A stretch of DNA of 64,000 bases from positions 1-64,000 of the forward strand of contig NZ_KB905169.1 of the NCBI RefSeq assembly GCF_000378625.1, given 5' to 3'. The first letter of the stretch is position 1; the number at the start of each line of letters is the position of its first letter. Position numbers and translations under genes: made by a program. Source of the DNA: Colwellia piezophila ATCC BAA-637. Lineage in GTDB: Bacteria > Pseudomonadota > Gammaproteobacteria > Enterobacterales > Alteromonadaceae. The notes under the pieces were generated by a model. It saw nothing but the letters and a program-made list of their open reading frames with translations. It made no database searches and was not told the DNA's origin. Of this stretch, positions 56,192 to 64,000 are shown in pieces.

Positions 56192-57766
56192 TTACCACCA
56201 AGTAGCGTATAAAGCTATTAGGATAAGTATCACACCCACAGCAGCAACATTAAATGACTTAGTTGTTTCAAAGCTGACATCATCTAAACTAACACTGTTA
56301 TCTTCAGTAGGCGGTTTACCTGCCATAGAGACAAAGTAACAAAGCGCTAAACATAACAAGAAGACTAAACCAACACGGTCCATAAACGGTAGTTCAGGCC
56401 AAGCAAATTTAAGTATTAGCGAAAATACCGCGGAGCCTAAGGCTGCTGATAATGCGCCCATTGAGGTAGCTCTTTTCCAAAACATACCCAGAACAAATAT
56501 CACCACTATGCCTGGAGTAAAGAAACCGGTAAATTCTTGAATATATTGGAACGCTTGGTCAAACTTACCCAATAATGGCTGAGCTACGATTAAAGCGATA
56601 CATAATGAAACTAATGCAGCAATACGGCCAATATGGACATAGTGACGTTGACTCTCATTAGGTTTAAAGCGGCTATAAAGATCCATGGTAAAGATGGTGG
56701 AAATACTATTGGTCATTGAAGCTAATGAAGACACTATCGCAGCAACTAAAGCGGCAAAGACTAAACCTTTAATGCCAACAGGCAACATTGCCATCATCGA
56801 TGGGTAGGCTTGATCTGGCGATGTTAACGTTGGATAAAGCACAACCGCGGCAATACCAGGTAAAACAACAACAATCGGCATGAGCAATTTAAGGTAGGCA
56901 GCAAAAGCAATGCCTTTCTGCGCTTCTTTGAGGTCTTTAGCGGCCAAGGCACGCTGAATAATATACTGGTTAAAACCCCAATAACTAAAATTCATTACCC
57001 ACATACCGCCAAGTAATACCGAAATACCAGGAAGGCTCATGTAATGTTCATTTTCTGGGCTTAAGATCATATCAAAATGCTCTGGCATTTGGTCGGTCAG
57101 TATGCCAAAACCAACTAACATGCCTTGACCATCAGCAACTGCATCTAGCGCTATATAACTCAGTAACAGTCCACCAAACACTAATAACACGACTTGTAAG
57201 ATGTCGGTAAAAGCAACCGCCTTTAGGCCACCATATAAAGAGTAAGCCACTGAGAAAACGGCTAAGAATATCATACCGAACATCCAATCTACACCAGCAA
57301 CGGTTTCAATAGCCATACCACCTAGCCACAATACCGCAGTTAAATTAACAAAGGTGTATACCGCTAGCCAAAAAATGGCCATGGTCGTTTTTACCTTATT
57401 ATCAAAGCGTTGCTCAAGGTATTGCGGCATGGTGAATATTTCATTTTTCAGAAAAATAGGCAGCATATATTTACCGACTATTACCAAGGTAATCGCAGCC
57501 ATCCATTCGTAAGAAGCTATGGCTAAACCAATCGCATAACCCGAGCCAGACATACCGATAATCTGCTCTGCGGAGATATTTGCGGCAATTAAAGAGGCAC
57601 CAATTGCCCACCAAGGTAACGATTTACTCGCTAAAAAGTAATCTTCGGTATTCGCGCCTTCTTTTTTTTCATTTCGAGAAACCCACAAGGCAAGACAAAG
57701 CAGCCCTATGACATAGACAATAAAAATTGTGCTATCTATGGTCCCCAATTTATTTGTAAATTCCAT
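56192..57766 (-). CDS. sglT: Sodium/galactose (glucose) symporter, SSS family
   Basis: A 524-residue transporter with about 14 membrane segments, closely like the Vibrio vSGLT in its early region (LACALASWVSR-type N-terminus here as LLCLALWVSRNEKKEGANTEDYFLAS, then GASLIAANISAEQIIGMSGSGYA). Sequences such as TNSISTIFTMDLY and the SIGxG-type core helices are kept. It imports galactose or glucose with Na+ at the inner membrane. The SD AAGGG precedes the ATG. Sitting between galK and galE on the same strand, it supplies the Leloir pathway. Sodium coupling suits a marine bacterium. Confidence 0.93.
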   Translation of the reverse strand: MEFTNKLGTIDSTIFIVYVIGLLCLALWVSRNEKKEGANTEDYFLASKSLPWWAIGASLIAANISAEQIIGMSGSGYAIGLAIASYEWMAAITLVIVGKYMLPIFLKNEIFTMPQYLEQRFDNKVKTTMAIFWLAVYTFVNLTAVLWLGGMAIETVAGVDWMFGMIFLAVFSVAYSLYGGLKAVAFTDILQVVLLVFGGLLLSYIALDAVADGQGMLVGFGILTDQMPEHFDMILSPENEHYMSLPGISVLLGGMWVMNFSYWGFNQYIIQRALAAKDLKEAQKGIAFAAYLKLLMPIVVVLPGIAAVVLYPTLTSPDQAYPSMMAMLPVGIKGLVFAALVAAIVSSLASMTNSISTIFTMDLYSRFKPNESQRHYVHIGRIAALVSLCIALIVAQPLLGKFDQAFQYIQEFTGFFTPGIVVIFVLGMFWKRATSMGALSAALGSAVFSLILKFAWPELPFMDRVGLVFLLCLALCYFVSMAGKPPTEDNSVSLDDVSFETTKSFNVAAVGVILILIALYATWW

Positions 57767-57883
57767 CGTTTGTAACCCTTACTTTTTAGTTATTGTTTTA
57801 GTTATAATAATTTTTTACGCTAGTTTTATTTTTATTCATTTAAATTTTATTTGATTCACTTTAGCCAATTACACCTCAGCTAG

Positions 57884-59056
57884 TTATCTAAATGCACCTT
57901 GTGATGCAGTACAATGATAAATACTTGCTGTTAAGCCAAATTCTTGCTCATATTTACGGTTGACAATATCCGTTACCTCGGTCACTAAGTTATTAGGCAC
58001 TAGAGCGACGACACAACCACCAAAACCACCGCCGGTCATGCGAACGCCGCCTTTTGTACCCAAGACACTATCAATCATTTCGACTAAGCCATCCATTTCC
58101 TTGGTAGTCACTTCAAAGTCATCACGCAAAGAAATATGAGACGCCTTCATCTCGGCACTAATGGTTGCCATATCATTGGCTTTTAACGCCTTTAAGGTAT
58201 TCACGGCACGAGTATTTTCACTCACAACGTGACGGGCGCGTTTGAACAGCTCTGGCTCAATTTCCTTTTCGGCAGCATTAAGCTGTGCCATGGTCACATC
58301 CCGCAGAGCAGAAACACCAAAGTACTTGGCCACCGCTTCACATTGTTGACGTCTTAAGTTATAGGCACTATCAACCAAGCCACGTTTTACATTGGAATTA
58401 ACAATAAACAGCGTTAAGTCATCTGGAATAGGCGCATCTTCAAAAGATAAGTCTTTGCAATCAAGTAACATAGCATGACCTTGCTGCCCCATGGCCGAGA
58501 TAAGTTGGTCCATAATGCCGCAGTTACAACCAACAAAATCATTCTCGGCTTGCTGTCCAATAAGCGCGGCATTAATACCATTTAACTCTAATTGATAAAG
58601 CTGAGTAAAGGTTTTTAAGATAGCTATTTCAAAACTGGCCGATGAACTTAAACCGGCACCTTGTGGTACATTACCGGTAACCACTAAGTTTGCACCGTTA
58701 ATTTCAGGATGCTTTTTCAGCAATGCTTGTAATGTTCCTCTAACATAATTACTCCACATCATCTGTTGATCAAACACTATCTCAGTCAAACTAAATTCAT
58801 TAGTTTGTTGGTCACAATCGTGGGCATAAACTTTAATGATCTTATCGTCGCGCACAGAGGCTGCAATAGTAGTACCGTAATTAATCGCTGCCGGCAGGAC
58901 AAAACCGTCATTGTAATCAGTATGGTCACCAATGATATTAACTCTGCCAGGTGCATGACAAACGAGCTCAGCCGAGTGTTGAAATTGTTGCTCAAATAAA
59001 ATTTGCACAAGTGCTTGTTGTTCAAGTTCTTTTTGTTCCAGTGCTACTGAAATCAT
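57884..59056 (-). CDS. galK: Galactokinase
   Basis: A 390-residue GHMP kinase making galactose-1-phosphate. The galactokinase signature GRVNIIGDHTDYNDGFVLP is near residue 38-56, the ATP loop is GNVPQGAGLSSSAS, and motif 3 is RMTGGGFGGCVV. The catalytic Asp lies in GCNCGIMDQL. The start ATG at 59056 overlaps the galT stop by 1 bp (TAATG), so galT and galK are coupled. Length is normal. Confidence 0.96.
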   Translation of the reverse strand: MISVALEQKELEQQALVQILFEQQFQHSAELVCHAPGRVNIIGDHTDYNDGFVLPAAINYGTTIAASVRDDKIIKVYAHDCDQQTNEFSLTEIVFDQQMMWSNYVRGTLQALLKKHPEINGANLVVTGNVPQGAGLSSSASFEIAILKTFTQLYQLELNGINAALIGQQAENDFVGCNCGIMDQLISAMGQQGHAMLLDCKDLSFEDAPIPDDLTLFIVNSNVKRGLVDSAYNLRRQQCEAVAKYFGVSALRDVTMAQLNAAEKEIEPELFKRARHVVSENTRAVNTLKALKANDMATISAEMKASHISLRDDFEVTTKEMDGLVEMIDSVLGTKGGVRMTGGGFGGCVVALVPNNLVTEVTDIVNRKYEQEFGLTASIYHCTASQGAFR

Positions 59057-60099
59057 TAACTTTTTTCCTTATAGTGAGTAGCAGGTAAATCATGCAGTCT
59101 TTTTGCTGCTTGCTCTGCAGTAAGATCTCGTTGCGCTTCAGCCATCATTTCATATCCGACCATAAATTTACGCACCGTGGCCGATCTTAATAGTGGCGGG
59201 AAGAAGCTGGCATGCAGAGTCCATTCATCATGTTGTTGGCCATCAAAAGGCGCACCGTGCCAACCCATGGAATAAGGGAAAGAACACTCAAATAAATTGT
59301 CATACTTGATGGTAATTTGTTTAAGAATATCTGCGAGGGATAATTTTTGCGCTGCATTCAGCTCAGTTATACGTGACACGGTAAAGCGTGGTAGTAATAA
59401 AGTTTCAAACGGCCATGCTGCCCAGTAAGGTACTACAACTAACCAATCATCATTTAGCACCACAATGCGTTCTCTATTATCGACTTCTCTATTTACATAG
59501 TCTTCTAATAAATTGCTGCCATGTTGCTTAAGGTAAGCCAACTGAGCTTTTTGTTTTTTCATCACCAAGGTTGGTAATTGCTGTTGCGCCCAAATTTGTC
59601 CATGAGGATGTGGGTTAGAGCAACCCATAATACTGCCTTTATTTTCAAAGACCTGTACGCTGGTATAGGTTTTACCTAATTCTTCACATTGACTTTGCCA
59701 TGTATCAACAAGTCGAGAAATCTCCTTTACTGATAGCTCTGGTAAGGTTTTACTATGATCCGCTGAAAAACAGATTACACGACTCTCACCCTGCTCTGTG
59801 GCCATTTTAAAAAGTGGATCATCACTGCTCACAATAGGAGTATCTTGTTTTATTGCGGCAAAATCATTGGTAAAAACAAAGGTATCTTTATAATCATCGT
59901 TAACTTCACCATTTATACGAGTATTGCCCGCACATAAAAAACATTCTTTGTCGTAGGCCGGTCTTTGCTGTTCATCAAGCTTTTCTACCTGCCCTTGCCA
60001 TGGCCTTTTTGCTCGGTGAGGAGAAACCAACACCCACTCATCAATCAGTGGGTTATATCTTCTGTGAGGGTGTTCCGTGGGATCAAAATCTACAGTCAT
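59056..60099 (-). CDS. galT: Galactose-1-phosphate uridylyltransferase
   Basis: A 347-residue HIT-superfamily enzyme. [32 protein letters not shown] opens it, CFLCAGN gives the zinc-type cysteines, and the active-site HPH lies in [13 protein letters not shown], with the covalent His at the second position. It exchanges UMP between UDP-glucose and galactose-1-phosphate. It is the first gene of the galactose operon, 163 bp from the divergent galR. Confidence 0.96.
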   Translation of the reverse strand: MTVDFDPTEHPHRRYNPLIDEWVLVSPHRAKRPWQGQVEKLDEQQRPAYDKECFLCAGNTRINGEVNDDYKDTFVFTNDFAAIKQDTPIVSSDDPLFKMATEQGESRVICFSADHSKTLPELSVKEISRLVDTWQSQCEELGKTYTSVQVFENKGSIMGCSNPHPHGQIWAQQQLPTLVMKKQKAQLAYLKQHGSNLLEDYVNREVDNRERIVVLNDDWLVVVPYWAAWPFETLLLPRFTVSRITELNAAQKLSLADILKQITIKYDNLFECSFPYSMGWHGAPFDGQQHDEWTLHASFFPPLLRSATVRKFMVGYEMMAEAQRDLTAEQAAKRLHDLPATHYKEKS

Positions 60100-60131
60100 A
60101 ATATTTTAAATAGTTATAATTGAAAGCATGA

Positions 60132-60159
60132 AACAAAGGGTAATCGTTTACCCTTTGTT
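60132..60159. promoter_or_regulatory. GalR-type operator O1 between galT and galR
   Basis: AACAAAGGGTAA (60132-60143) and TTACCCTTTGTT (60148-60159) are 12-bp perfect inverted arms around TCGT. The core GTAATCGTTTAC has the central CG typical of LacI/GalR operators. It is 33 bp before the galT start. Confidence 0.8.
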
Positions 60160-60247
60160 GTGCAAGTACTAATTTAAAGTTTCAGGTATCTTGATGTATC
60201 ACCTATATTTAGTGTATATTCAACCAACTCAATAAGAAATAAACAAT

Positions 60248-60259
60248 GTAAACATTTAC
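60248..60259. promoter_or_regulatory. GalR-type operator O2 just before galR
   Basis: GTAAACATTTAC resembles the core of O1 and lies 3 bp before the galR ATG, over the place where its ribosome site should be. The centres of O1 and O2 are about 108 bp apart, close to ten helical turns. Confidence 0.7.
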
Positions 60260-60262
60260 CCT

Positions 60263-61273
60263 ATGGCAACAATAAAAGACGTAGCTCGTATTGCTGGTGT
60301 ATCCGTGGCATCCGTATCACGGGTATTAAATAATGGCCCTAAAGTCAGTCAAAAAACCATTGCGAATGTCACAAAGGTAATGAAAGACTTGAACTATACC
60401 CCTAATGCCAATGCTCGTGCCTTAGTCACACAAAAAAGTACCACCCTAGGTGTTGTTATTCCTGATCTAGTTGATCCATTCTTTGCATCATTAGCTCATG
60501 GTGTTGAGCAAGTGGCCCGCAAAAAGAAAATGCAACTACTATTAAGTACGGGGTTGGTGAGCGCAGAAACAGAAATGCAAGCCATCACTTTACTTATTGA
60601 AAGGCAATGCGATGTGATGGTGGTACATAGTAAAAAACTATCCGATCAAGTATTAATTGAATTAGCGGGTAAAGTCCCTGGCCTAGTGTTGATTGATCGC
60701 TATATTGAAGAAATAGCACACCGTTGTGTTTGGTTAGATAACCTTGAGGGTGGAAAAATTGCCGCTCGCCATTTATTGGCATTAAATCATCAAAGTTTTG
60801 CCTGTATCTCGAGTAAACATCAAATAGATGATCCTCGTTTAAGAATTGAAGGTTTTCAGCAAGAGTTAAAGTCTGCCAACGTAAATCTTGCTTCAGAATT
60901 AATTGAGTTTGGAGAACCAACGCTTCAAGGGGGAGAAATTGCTACTCAGAACCTGTTAGCATCTGGTAAAAAATTTACAGCTATATTTGTCTACAACGAT
61001 GCCATGGCTATTGGCGCCATTTCTACCCTTGAAGATAACGGTTTTAAAGTACCTTCAGATATCTCTGTTCTAGGCTTCGATGATGTTCTACTGTCAAGGT
61101 ATTCTAGACCAAAGTTAAGTACCCTCAATTACCCTGTAGAAGAAATGGCCATGCAAGCAGCTAACATCGCACTAGAGCTAACCGCTAAGCATGCAGAAAT
61201 TAATGAAAGCAAAAACTATAAACACATTCCTAGGCTTGTTAAACGAGAATCTACAAGTTTCAAACCAAGTTAA
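60263..61273 (+). CDS. galR: LacI-family transcriptional regulator of the galactose genes
   Basis: A 336-residue protein. The LacI HTH is at 1-24 (MATIKDVARIAGVSVASVSRVLNN), followed by the hinge and a periplasmic-binding-type domain (TLGVVIPDLVDPFFASLAHGVEQ, then SVLGFDDVLLSRYSRPKLSTL). It is divergent from galT with two matching operators between them. No SD lies before the ATG; instead the second operator occupies that spot, so autoregulation is likely, and translation may be weak. The assignment to galactose is by position; the ligand is inferred. Confidence 0.92.
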   Translation: MATIKDVARIAGVSVASVSRVLNNGPKVSQKTIANVTKVMKDLNYTPNANARALVTQKSTTLGVVIPDLVDPFFASLAHGVEQVARKKKMQLLLSTGLVSAETEMQAITLLIERQCDVMVVHSKKLSDQVLIELAGKVPGLVLIDRYIEEIAHRCVWLDNLEGGKIAARHLLALNHQSFACISSKHQIDDPRLRIEGFQQELKSANVNLASELIEFGEPTLQGGEIATQNLLASGKKFTAIFVYNDAMAIGAISTLEDNGFKVPSDISVLGFDDVLLSRYSRPKLSTLNYPVEEMAMQAANIALELTAKHAEINESKNYKHIPRLVKRESTSFKPS

Positions 61274-61359
61274 TCACGGACTTTGATCTATCTTTGTTTT
61301 AATCGATTGTTTAAACAAACCCTTCTGTAAAATAATTTTGAGACGTTTTAAAAACTATC

Positions 61360-61386
61360 AAAACCTTAGTAGTAAACTAAGGTTTT
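61360..61386 (+). terminator. Terminator after galR
   Basis: AAAACCTTAGT (61360-61370), loop AGTAA, ACTAAGGTTTT (61376-61386), followed by CTAT. 11-bp stem. Confidence 0.7.
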
Positions 61387-61570
61387 CTATCTAAGGCTAT
61401 TGAAGCTTAAAAGTCCCAACTAAGATATTTTACCAGTGAGCTTACTCAAAATACCTGCCCTTATGTCCAAAAAACCCAAAACAGGACAACGTTACCATTA
61501 ATACCAAAAAAAAATGAGATAATGCTTGCGAAGTATCGCTTAAATAGCATACCTTATACTAAGTTTGTGA

Positions 61571-61759
61571 TTGGGCAACGTTCCCACGCATGGTGTATTA
61601 TCGTTTTGTAAGGTTAAAAATAACAATGCTTTTTTATCCACACTTATTATTGCCGCTTGCCAGTCAACACAAAACAATAATAAAAATCAATCAAATTTAA
61701 ATAGGACTGATTGGCAACAACTTCGTTTTTCTCAAGATGATATTGATAAAAGTAGTTAG
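61571..61759 (+). pseudogene. Possible remnant of a lipoprotein gene
   Basis: A 62-codon frame contains STLIIAACQSTQNNNK, a hydrophobic stretch ending in a lipobox (IAAC) followed by a polar Asn-rich linker, as at the mature start of an outer-membrane lipoprotein. However, the preceding codons are not a proper signal peptide start, no SD or ATG is in place, and the frame stops 40 codons after the Cys. Best read as the degraded 5' end of a lipoprotein (perhaps a polysaccharide hydrolase given the sulfatase neighbour). Confidence 0.35.
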
Positions 61760-61922
61760 TTGAATTTGTATGAATTTCGCCTGACGGCTGACAATTAGAT
61801 GTCCAAATCAGGCTATGTTCAGCATAAATAATTGAGTATTTGGCAAACTAACAAGGCTCGTCAAATTTCGATTGAAGAGTTTGCAGCAGGTCGAGAAAAT
61901 TAAAACAATACAAAGGTCAGCA

Positions 61923-63500
61923 ATGAAAACAATTCTACTATTAATTACACTAGCAGTATCAAGCCTACAAATAAGCTTGGCTCAAGGCACTGTCGCAAAA
62001 GCGACCCAGCCTAATATCGTTGTGTTTCTAGTTGATGATATGGGGTTAATGGATACTTCAGTGCCCTTTATAACGGACGGAAAGGGTCAGCCGATAAGTC
62101 AGCCTTTAAATAACTGGTACCATACACCAAATATGGAAAACCTTGCCACTAAAGGGATTCGCTTTAGTCAATTTTATGCGCAAAGTGTTTGCTCCCCAAC
62201 GAGAGCGTCTTTACTTACTGGACAAAATGCTACACGACACCATACCACTACGTGGATCAAGCCTGACGAAAATAATGGCGGAAAATTTGGACCAAAACAA
62301 TGGAATTGGCAAGGGCTAACAAGCTCATCAGTAACCTTCCCTCAGCTGCTAAAAAATGCAGGCTACAAAACTATTCACATTGGTAAGGGACATTTTGGTC
62401 CATTAAAAAGTGAAGGCGCTGATCCTAAAAATATCGGCTTTGATGTTAATATCGCTGGCGCGCCATGGGGACGTCCAAAAAGTTACTATAGTCACAATCA
62501 CTATGGTAATCACCCAAAATATAAACAAAAAAACAAACCGTTAACGCATAATATTCCTCATTTAGAGGCTTACTATGACAAAGATATCTTCTTAACTGAA
62601 GCGCTGACGCTTGAGGCTAATAAACAAATAGCTCAAGCCACATCCGAGAATAAACCTTTTCTGCTTTATATGTCGCACTATGCAGTTCATGCGCCATTTG
62701 ATAGTGACCCTAGATTTGCCAAGCGTTATCAAAATAGAGGGAAATCTAAGCAAGCTCAAGCGTATGCCACCTTGATGGAAGGAATGGACAAATCTTTAGG
62801 AGATATAACCAGTAAACTCGAACAATTAGGTATCGCAGAAAATACCTTAATACTCTTTTTAGGTGATAACGGCTCGGATGCTCCGTTAGGGAAAAATGAT
62901 GCCATTGCTAGCTCAGCGCCACTTAAAGGAAGAAAAGGCACCAGTTGGGAAGGCGGCATGCGCGCACCATTTATTGCGGCTTGGGCTAAACCAAATAAAA
63001 ATATGGCGATACAAAAACGCTTCCCTATTGCTCAAAATAAGATAAATACGCAAATTGCCACGGTATTAGATATATACCCAACAATACTCTCTGTGGCCTC
63101 TGTGCAAAATCCATCATCACAAGTAATTGATGGGATTAATTTAACCAAACAACTGTCTGGTCAAATAAACACCAATCGTAAAAATAGCTTTTTGATGCAT
63201 TTTCCTCATGAACATAGGCATTCTTATTTTACTAGTTATCGTTTAGATAACTGGAAAGTTATCTATAACTATTTACCAGAAGTGAAAACCAAGCATAGAA
63301 AAAAACAAGTAAAGCGCTATCAACTTTATAACTTAAAAAATGATCCTACAGAATCTAATGATCTCGCCTCATCTCAGCCAAAAAAACTCAAAGAAATAAT
63401 GACATCAATGATTACTGAATTGAGAAGACAAAATGCACAATATCCTATAGATAAACAAGGTAAAACGATCAAGCCGATACTCCCTAAATCGAGTATTTAA
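61923..63500 (+). CDS. Formylglycine-dependent sulfatase, exported
   Basis: A 525-residue sulfatase. A signal peptide ends near residue 20 (LQISLA-QG). Metal ligands Asp38 and Asp39 (LVDDMG), the sulfatase signature Cys90-Ser-Pro-Thr-Arg94 (CSPTRASLLTG) and FLGDNGSDAPLG with the second metal pair are present; Cys90 would be converted to formylglycine. I chose the ATG at 61923 because AAGG and a signal peptide follow there; the longer frame (from 61872) does not. It removes sulfate from a sulfated carbohydrate, probably an algal polysaccharide, in the periplasm. A maturase gene is not in the window. An esterase gene follows after 41 bp. Confidence 0.92.
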   Translation: MKTILLLITLAVSSLQISLAQGTVAKATQPNIVVFLVDDMGLMDTSVPFITDGKGQPISQPLNNWYHTPNMENLATKGIRFSQFYAQSVCSPTRASLLTGQNATRHHTTTWIKPDENNGGKFGPKQWNWQGLTSSSVTFPQLLKNAGYKTIHIGKGHFGPLKSEGADPKNIGFDVNIAGAPWGRPKSYYSHNHYGNHPKYKQKNKPLTHNIPHLEAYYDKDIFLTEALTLEANKQIAQATSENKPFLLYMSHYAVHAPFDSDPRFAKRYQNRGKSKQAQAYATLMEGMDKSLGDITSKLEQLGIAENTLILFLGDNGSDAPLGKNDAIASSAPLKGRKGTSWEGGMRAPFIAAWAKPNKNMAIQKRFPIAQNKINTQIATVLDIYPTILSVASVQNPSSQVIDGINLTKQLSGQINTNRKNSFLMHFPHEHRHSYFTSYRLDNWKVIYNYLPEVKTKHRKKQVKRYQLYNLKNDPTESNDLASSQPKKLKEIMTSMITELRRQNAQYPIDKQGKTIKPILPKSSI

Positions 63501-63541
63501 CTAAAGTCCAAATAAAAGAACTAAGAGAGCAAAAAATCACT

Positions 63542-64000
63542 ATGAGATACTGCTTAAAATTAATAATACTCTTTATTCTAGCCTGCAATTTAATTGCTTG
63601 CTCTAACAATACTGATAAGCAGAATAGCGCTTCAATTACAGAAAGTAAGTCTATTGATGATGCAACGCCAAGTAAGCTTATTCAATACAAGAAAATTGAT
63701 GGTATCTCACTGTCTTTACATATTTTCAATCCTAAAGACCACAAAGCAAGTGATAACCGCCCAGCGATTGTTTTCTTTCATGGTGGTGGCTGGAATGGCG
63801 GCTCACCTCATCATTTTTATCGTCACAGTCAACACTTAGCTAATAAAGGCATGGTTGCCATTAGTGCTCAATATCGTGTATTAAAACAACATGGCACCGA
63901 GCCTAAAATGAGTGTTATGGATGGTAAATCTGCGATGCGATGGGTTCGCTCTCACGCTAAAGAGCTCGGTATAAATCCTAACATGATCGCCGCAGGCGGT
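63542..64000 (+). CDS. Lipoprotein alpha/beta hydrolase (3' end beyond window)
   Basis: I translated from the ATG at 63542; 153 codons are present, continuing past the window edge. The N-terminus is a lipoprotein signal (MRYCLKLIILFILACNLIAC) with two candidate Cys, most likely Cys20 (LIAC). FFHGGGWNGG (about residues 79-88) is the oxyanion motif of HSL-type esterases. The last visible residues, MIAAGG, should lead into the nucleophile Ser, which is cut off. It would deacetylate or de-esterify a polysaccharide or ester at the outer membrane, alongside the sulfatase. Confidence 0.8.
   Translation, partial: MRYCLKLIILFILACNLIACSNNTDKQNSASITESKSIDDATPSKLIQYKKIDGISLSLHIFNPKDHKASDNRPAIVFFHGGGWNGGSPHHFYRHSQHLANKGMVAISAQYRVLKQHGTEPKMSVMDGKSAMRWVRSHAKELGINPNMIAAGG

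Larger units (their letters stand above)
61274..61922. other. Intergenic region with terminator and a lipoprotein-like fragment
   Basis: About 650 bp before the sulfatase. The galR terminator is at 61360-61386 and a possible pseudogene fragment at 61571-61759. The last 120 bp read as a broken frame ending SIEEFAAGREN with no start. Confidence 0.45.

Noticed and set aside
61872-61922. Longer start for the sulfatase
   Set aside because: The extra 17 residues are charged and would bury the signal peptide; the ATG at 61923 has its own SD.

Overview
The window reads as chromosomal DNA of a low-GC marine gammaproteobacterium, most like Colwellia or a near relative in the Alteromonadales. This rests on gene style: AT-rich intergenic DNA, a vSGLT-like sodium/galactose symporter, FadH-type dienoyl-CoA reductases, a large TonB receptor and algal-sulfatase genes. 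The species is an inference, not something the sequence proves. I saw no rRNA, tRNA or CRISPR array.

Layout. (1) 1-2.86 kb: a truncated LysR regulator divergent from a VOC protein, glyoxalase I (gloA) and an Old Yellow Enzyme (nemA-like), forming an electrophile/aldehyde detoxification set ending in a strong terminator. (2) 2.9-4.7 kb: a REP-associated tyrosine (Y1/HUH) transposase whose two flanks are each duplicated and surrounded by REP-like units. (3) 4.8-7.3 kb: a membrane-anchored beta-lactamase-fold serine hydrolase followed by an ECF sigma factor and a translationally coupled four-helix membrane protein, probably its anti-sigma factor. (4) 7.5-40 kb: a large catabolic supercluster with a Baeyer-Villiger-type flavin monooxygenase, several alpha/beta hydrolases and esterases, short-chain dehydrogenases, a TonB receptor, a GPH/MelB-type symporter, a MATE exporter, two FadH-like flavoproteins, an acyl-CoA ligase, an (R)-hydratase, a thiolase, a thioesterase, an iron alcohol dehydrogenase and a PAP2 phosphatase. 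Regulators are a Crp/Fnr protein, an AraC protein and a fused double-TetR protein. A 19-bp near-palindromic motif, TTTGAACTTACAGTATGTT and variants, recurs upstream of five of these genes and ties the cluster into one probable regulon. The gene set fits uptake, Baeyer-Villiger oxidation, ester cleavage, CoA activation and beta-oxidation of a hydrophobic, probably cyclic or unsaturated compound; the substrate is unknown.

(5) 41.2-53.4 kb: an accessory island rich in unfamiliar genes. It holds two GIY-YIG (LEM-3-like) nuclease paralogues, a PD-(D/E)XK protein, a DUF2779-type fusion of a Cas4-like Fe-S nuclease with a DnaQ-like exonuclease domain, a WYL-domain regulator, a 5'-nucleotidase, an SGNH hydrolase, a small HAD protein and small membrane proteins, two of which are tandem paralogues. 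This is the best candidate for an undescribed, possibly defence-related, system.

(6) 54-61.3 kb: a complete galactose (Leloir) regulon on the minus strand, galT-galK-sglT-galE-galM, divergent from a LacI-family regulator (galR) with two clear palindromic operators. (7) 61.3-64 kb: a sulfatase with the formylglycine signature and a truncated lipoprotein esterase, the start of what looks like a sulfated-polysaccharide degradation locus that could feed the galactose genes.

Mobile or repeat DNA: the transposase locus, a 264-bp MITE-like element that supplies the last codons of the maoC-like gene, two short hexanucleotide repeat tracts, and a ~200-bp segment with inverted ends near 53.7 kb. Several start codons were moved to positions supported by a Shine-Dalgarno sequence; each entry states this.
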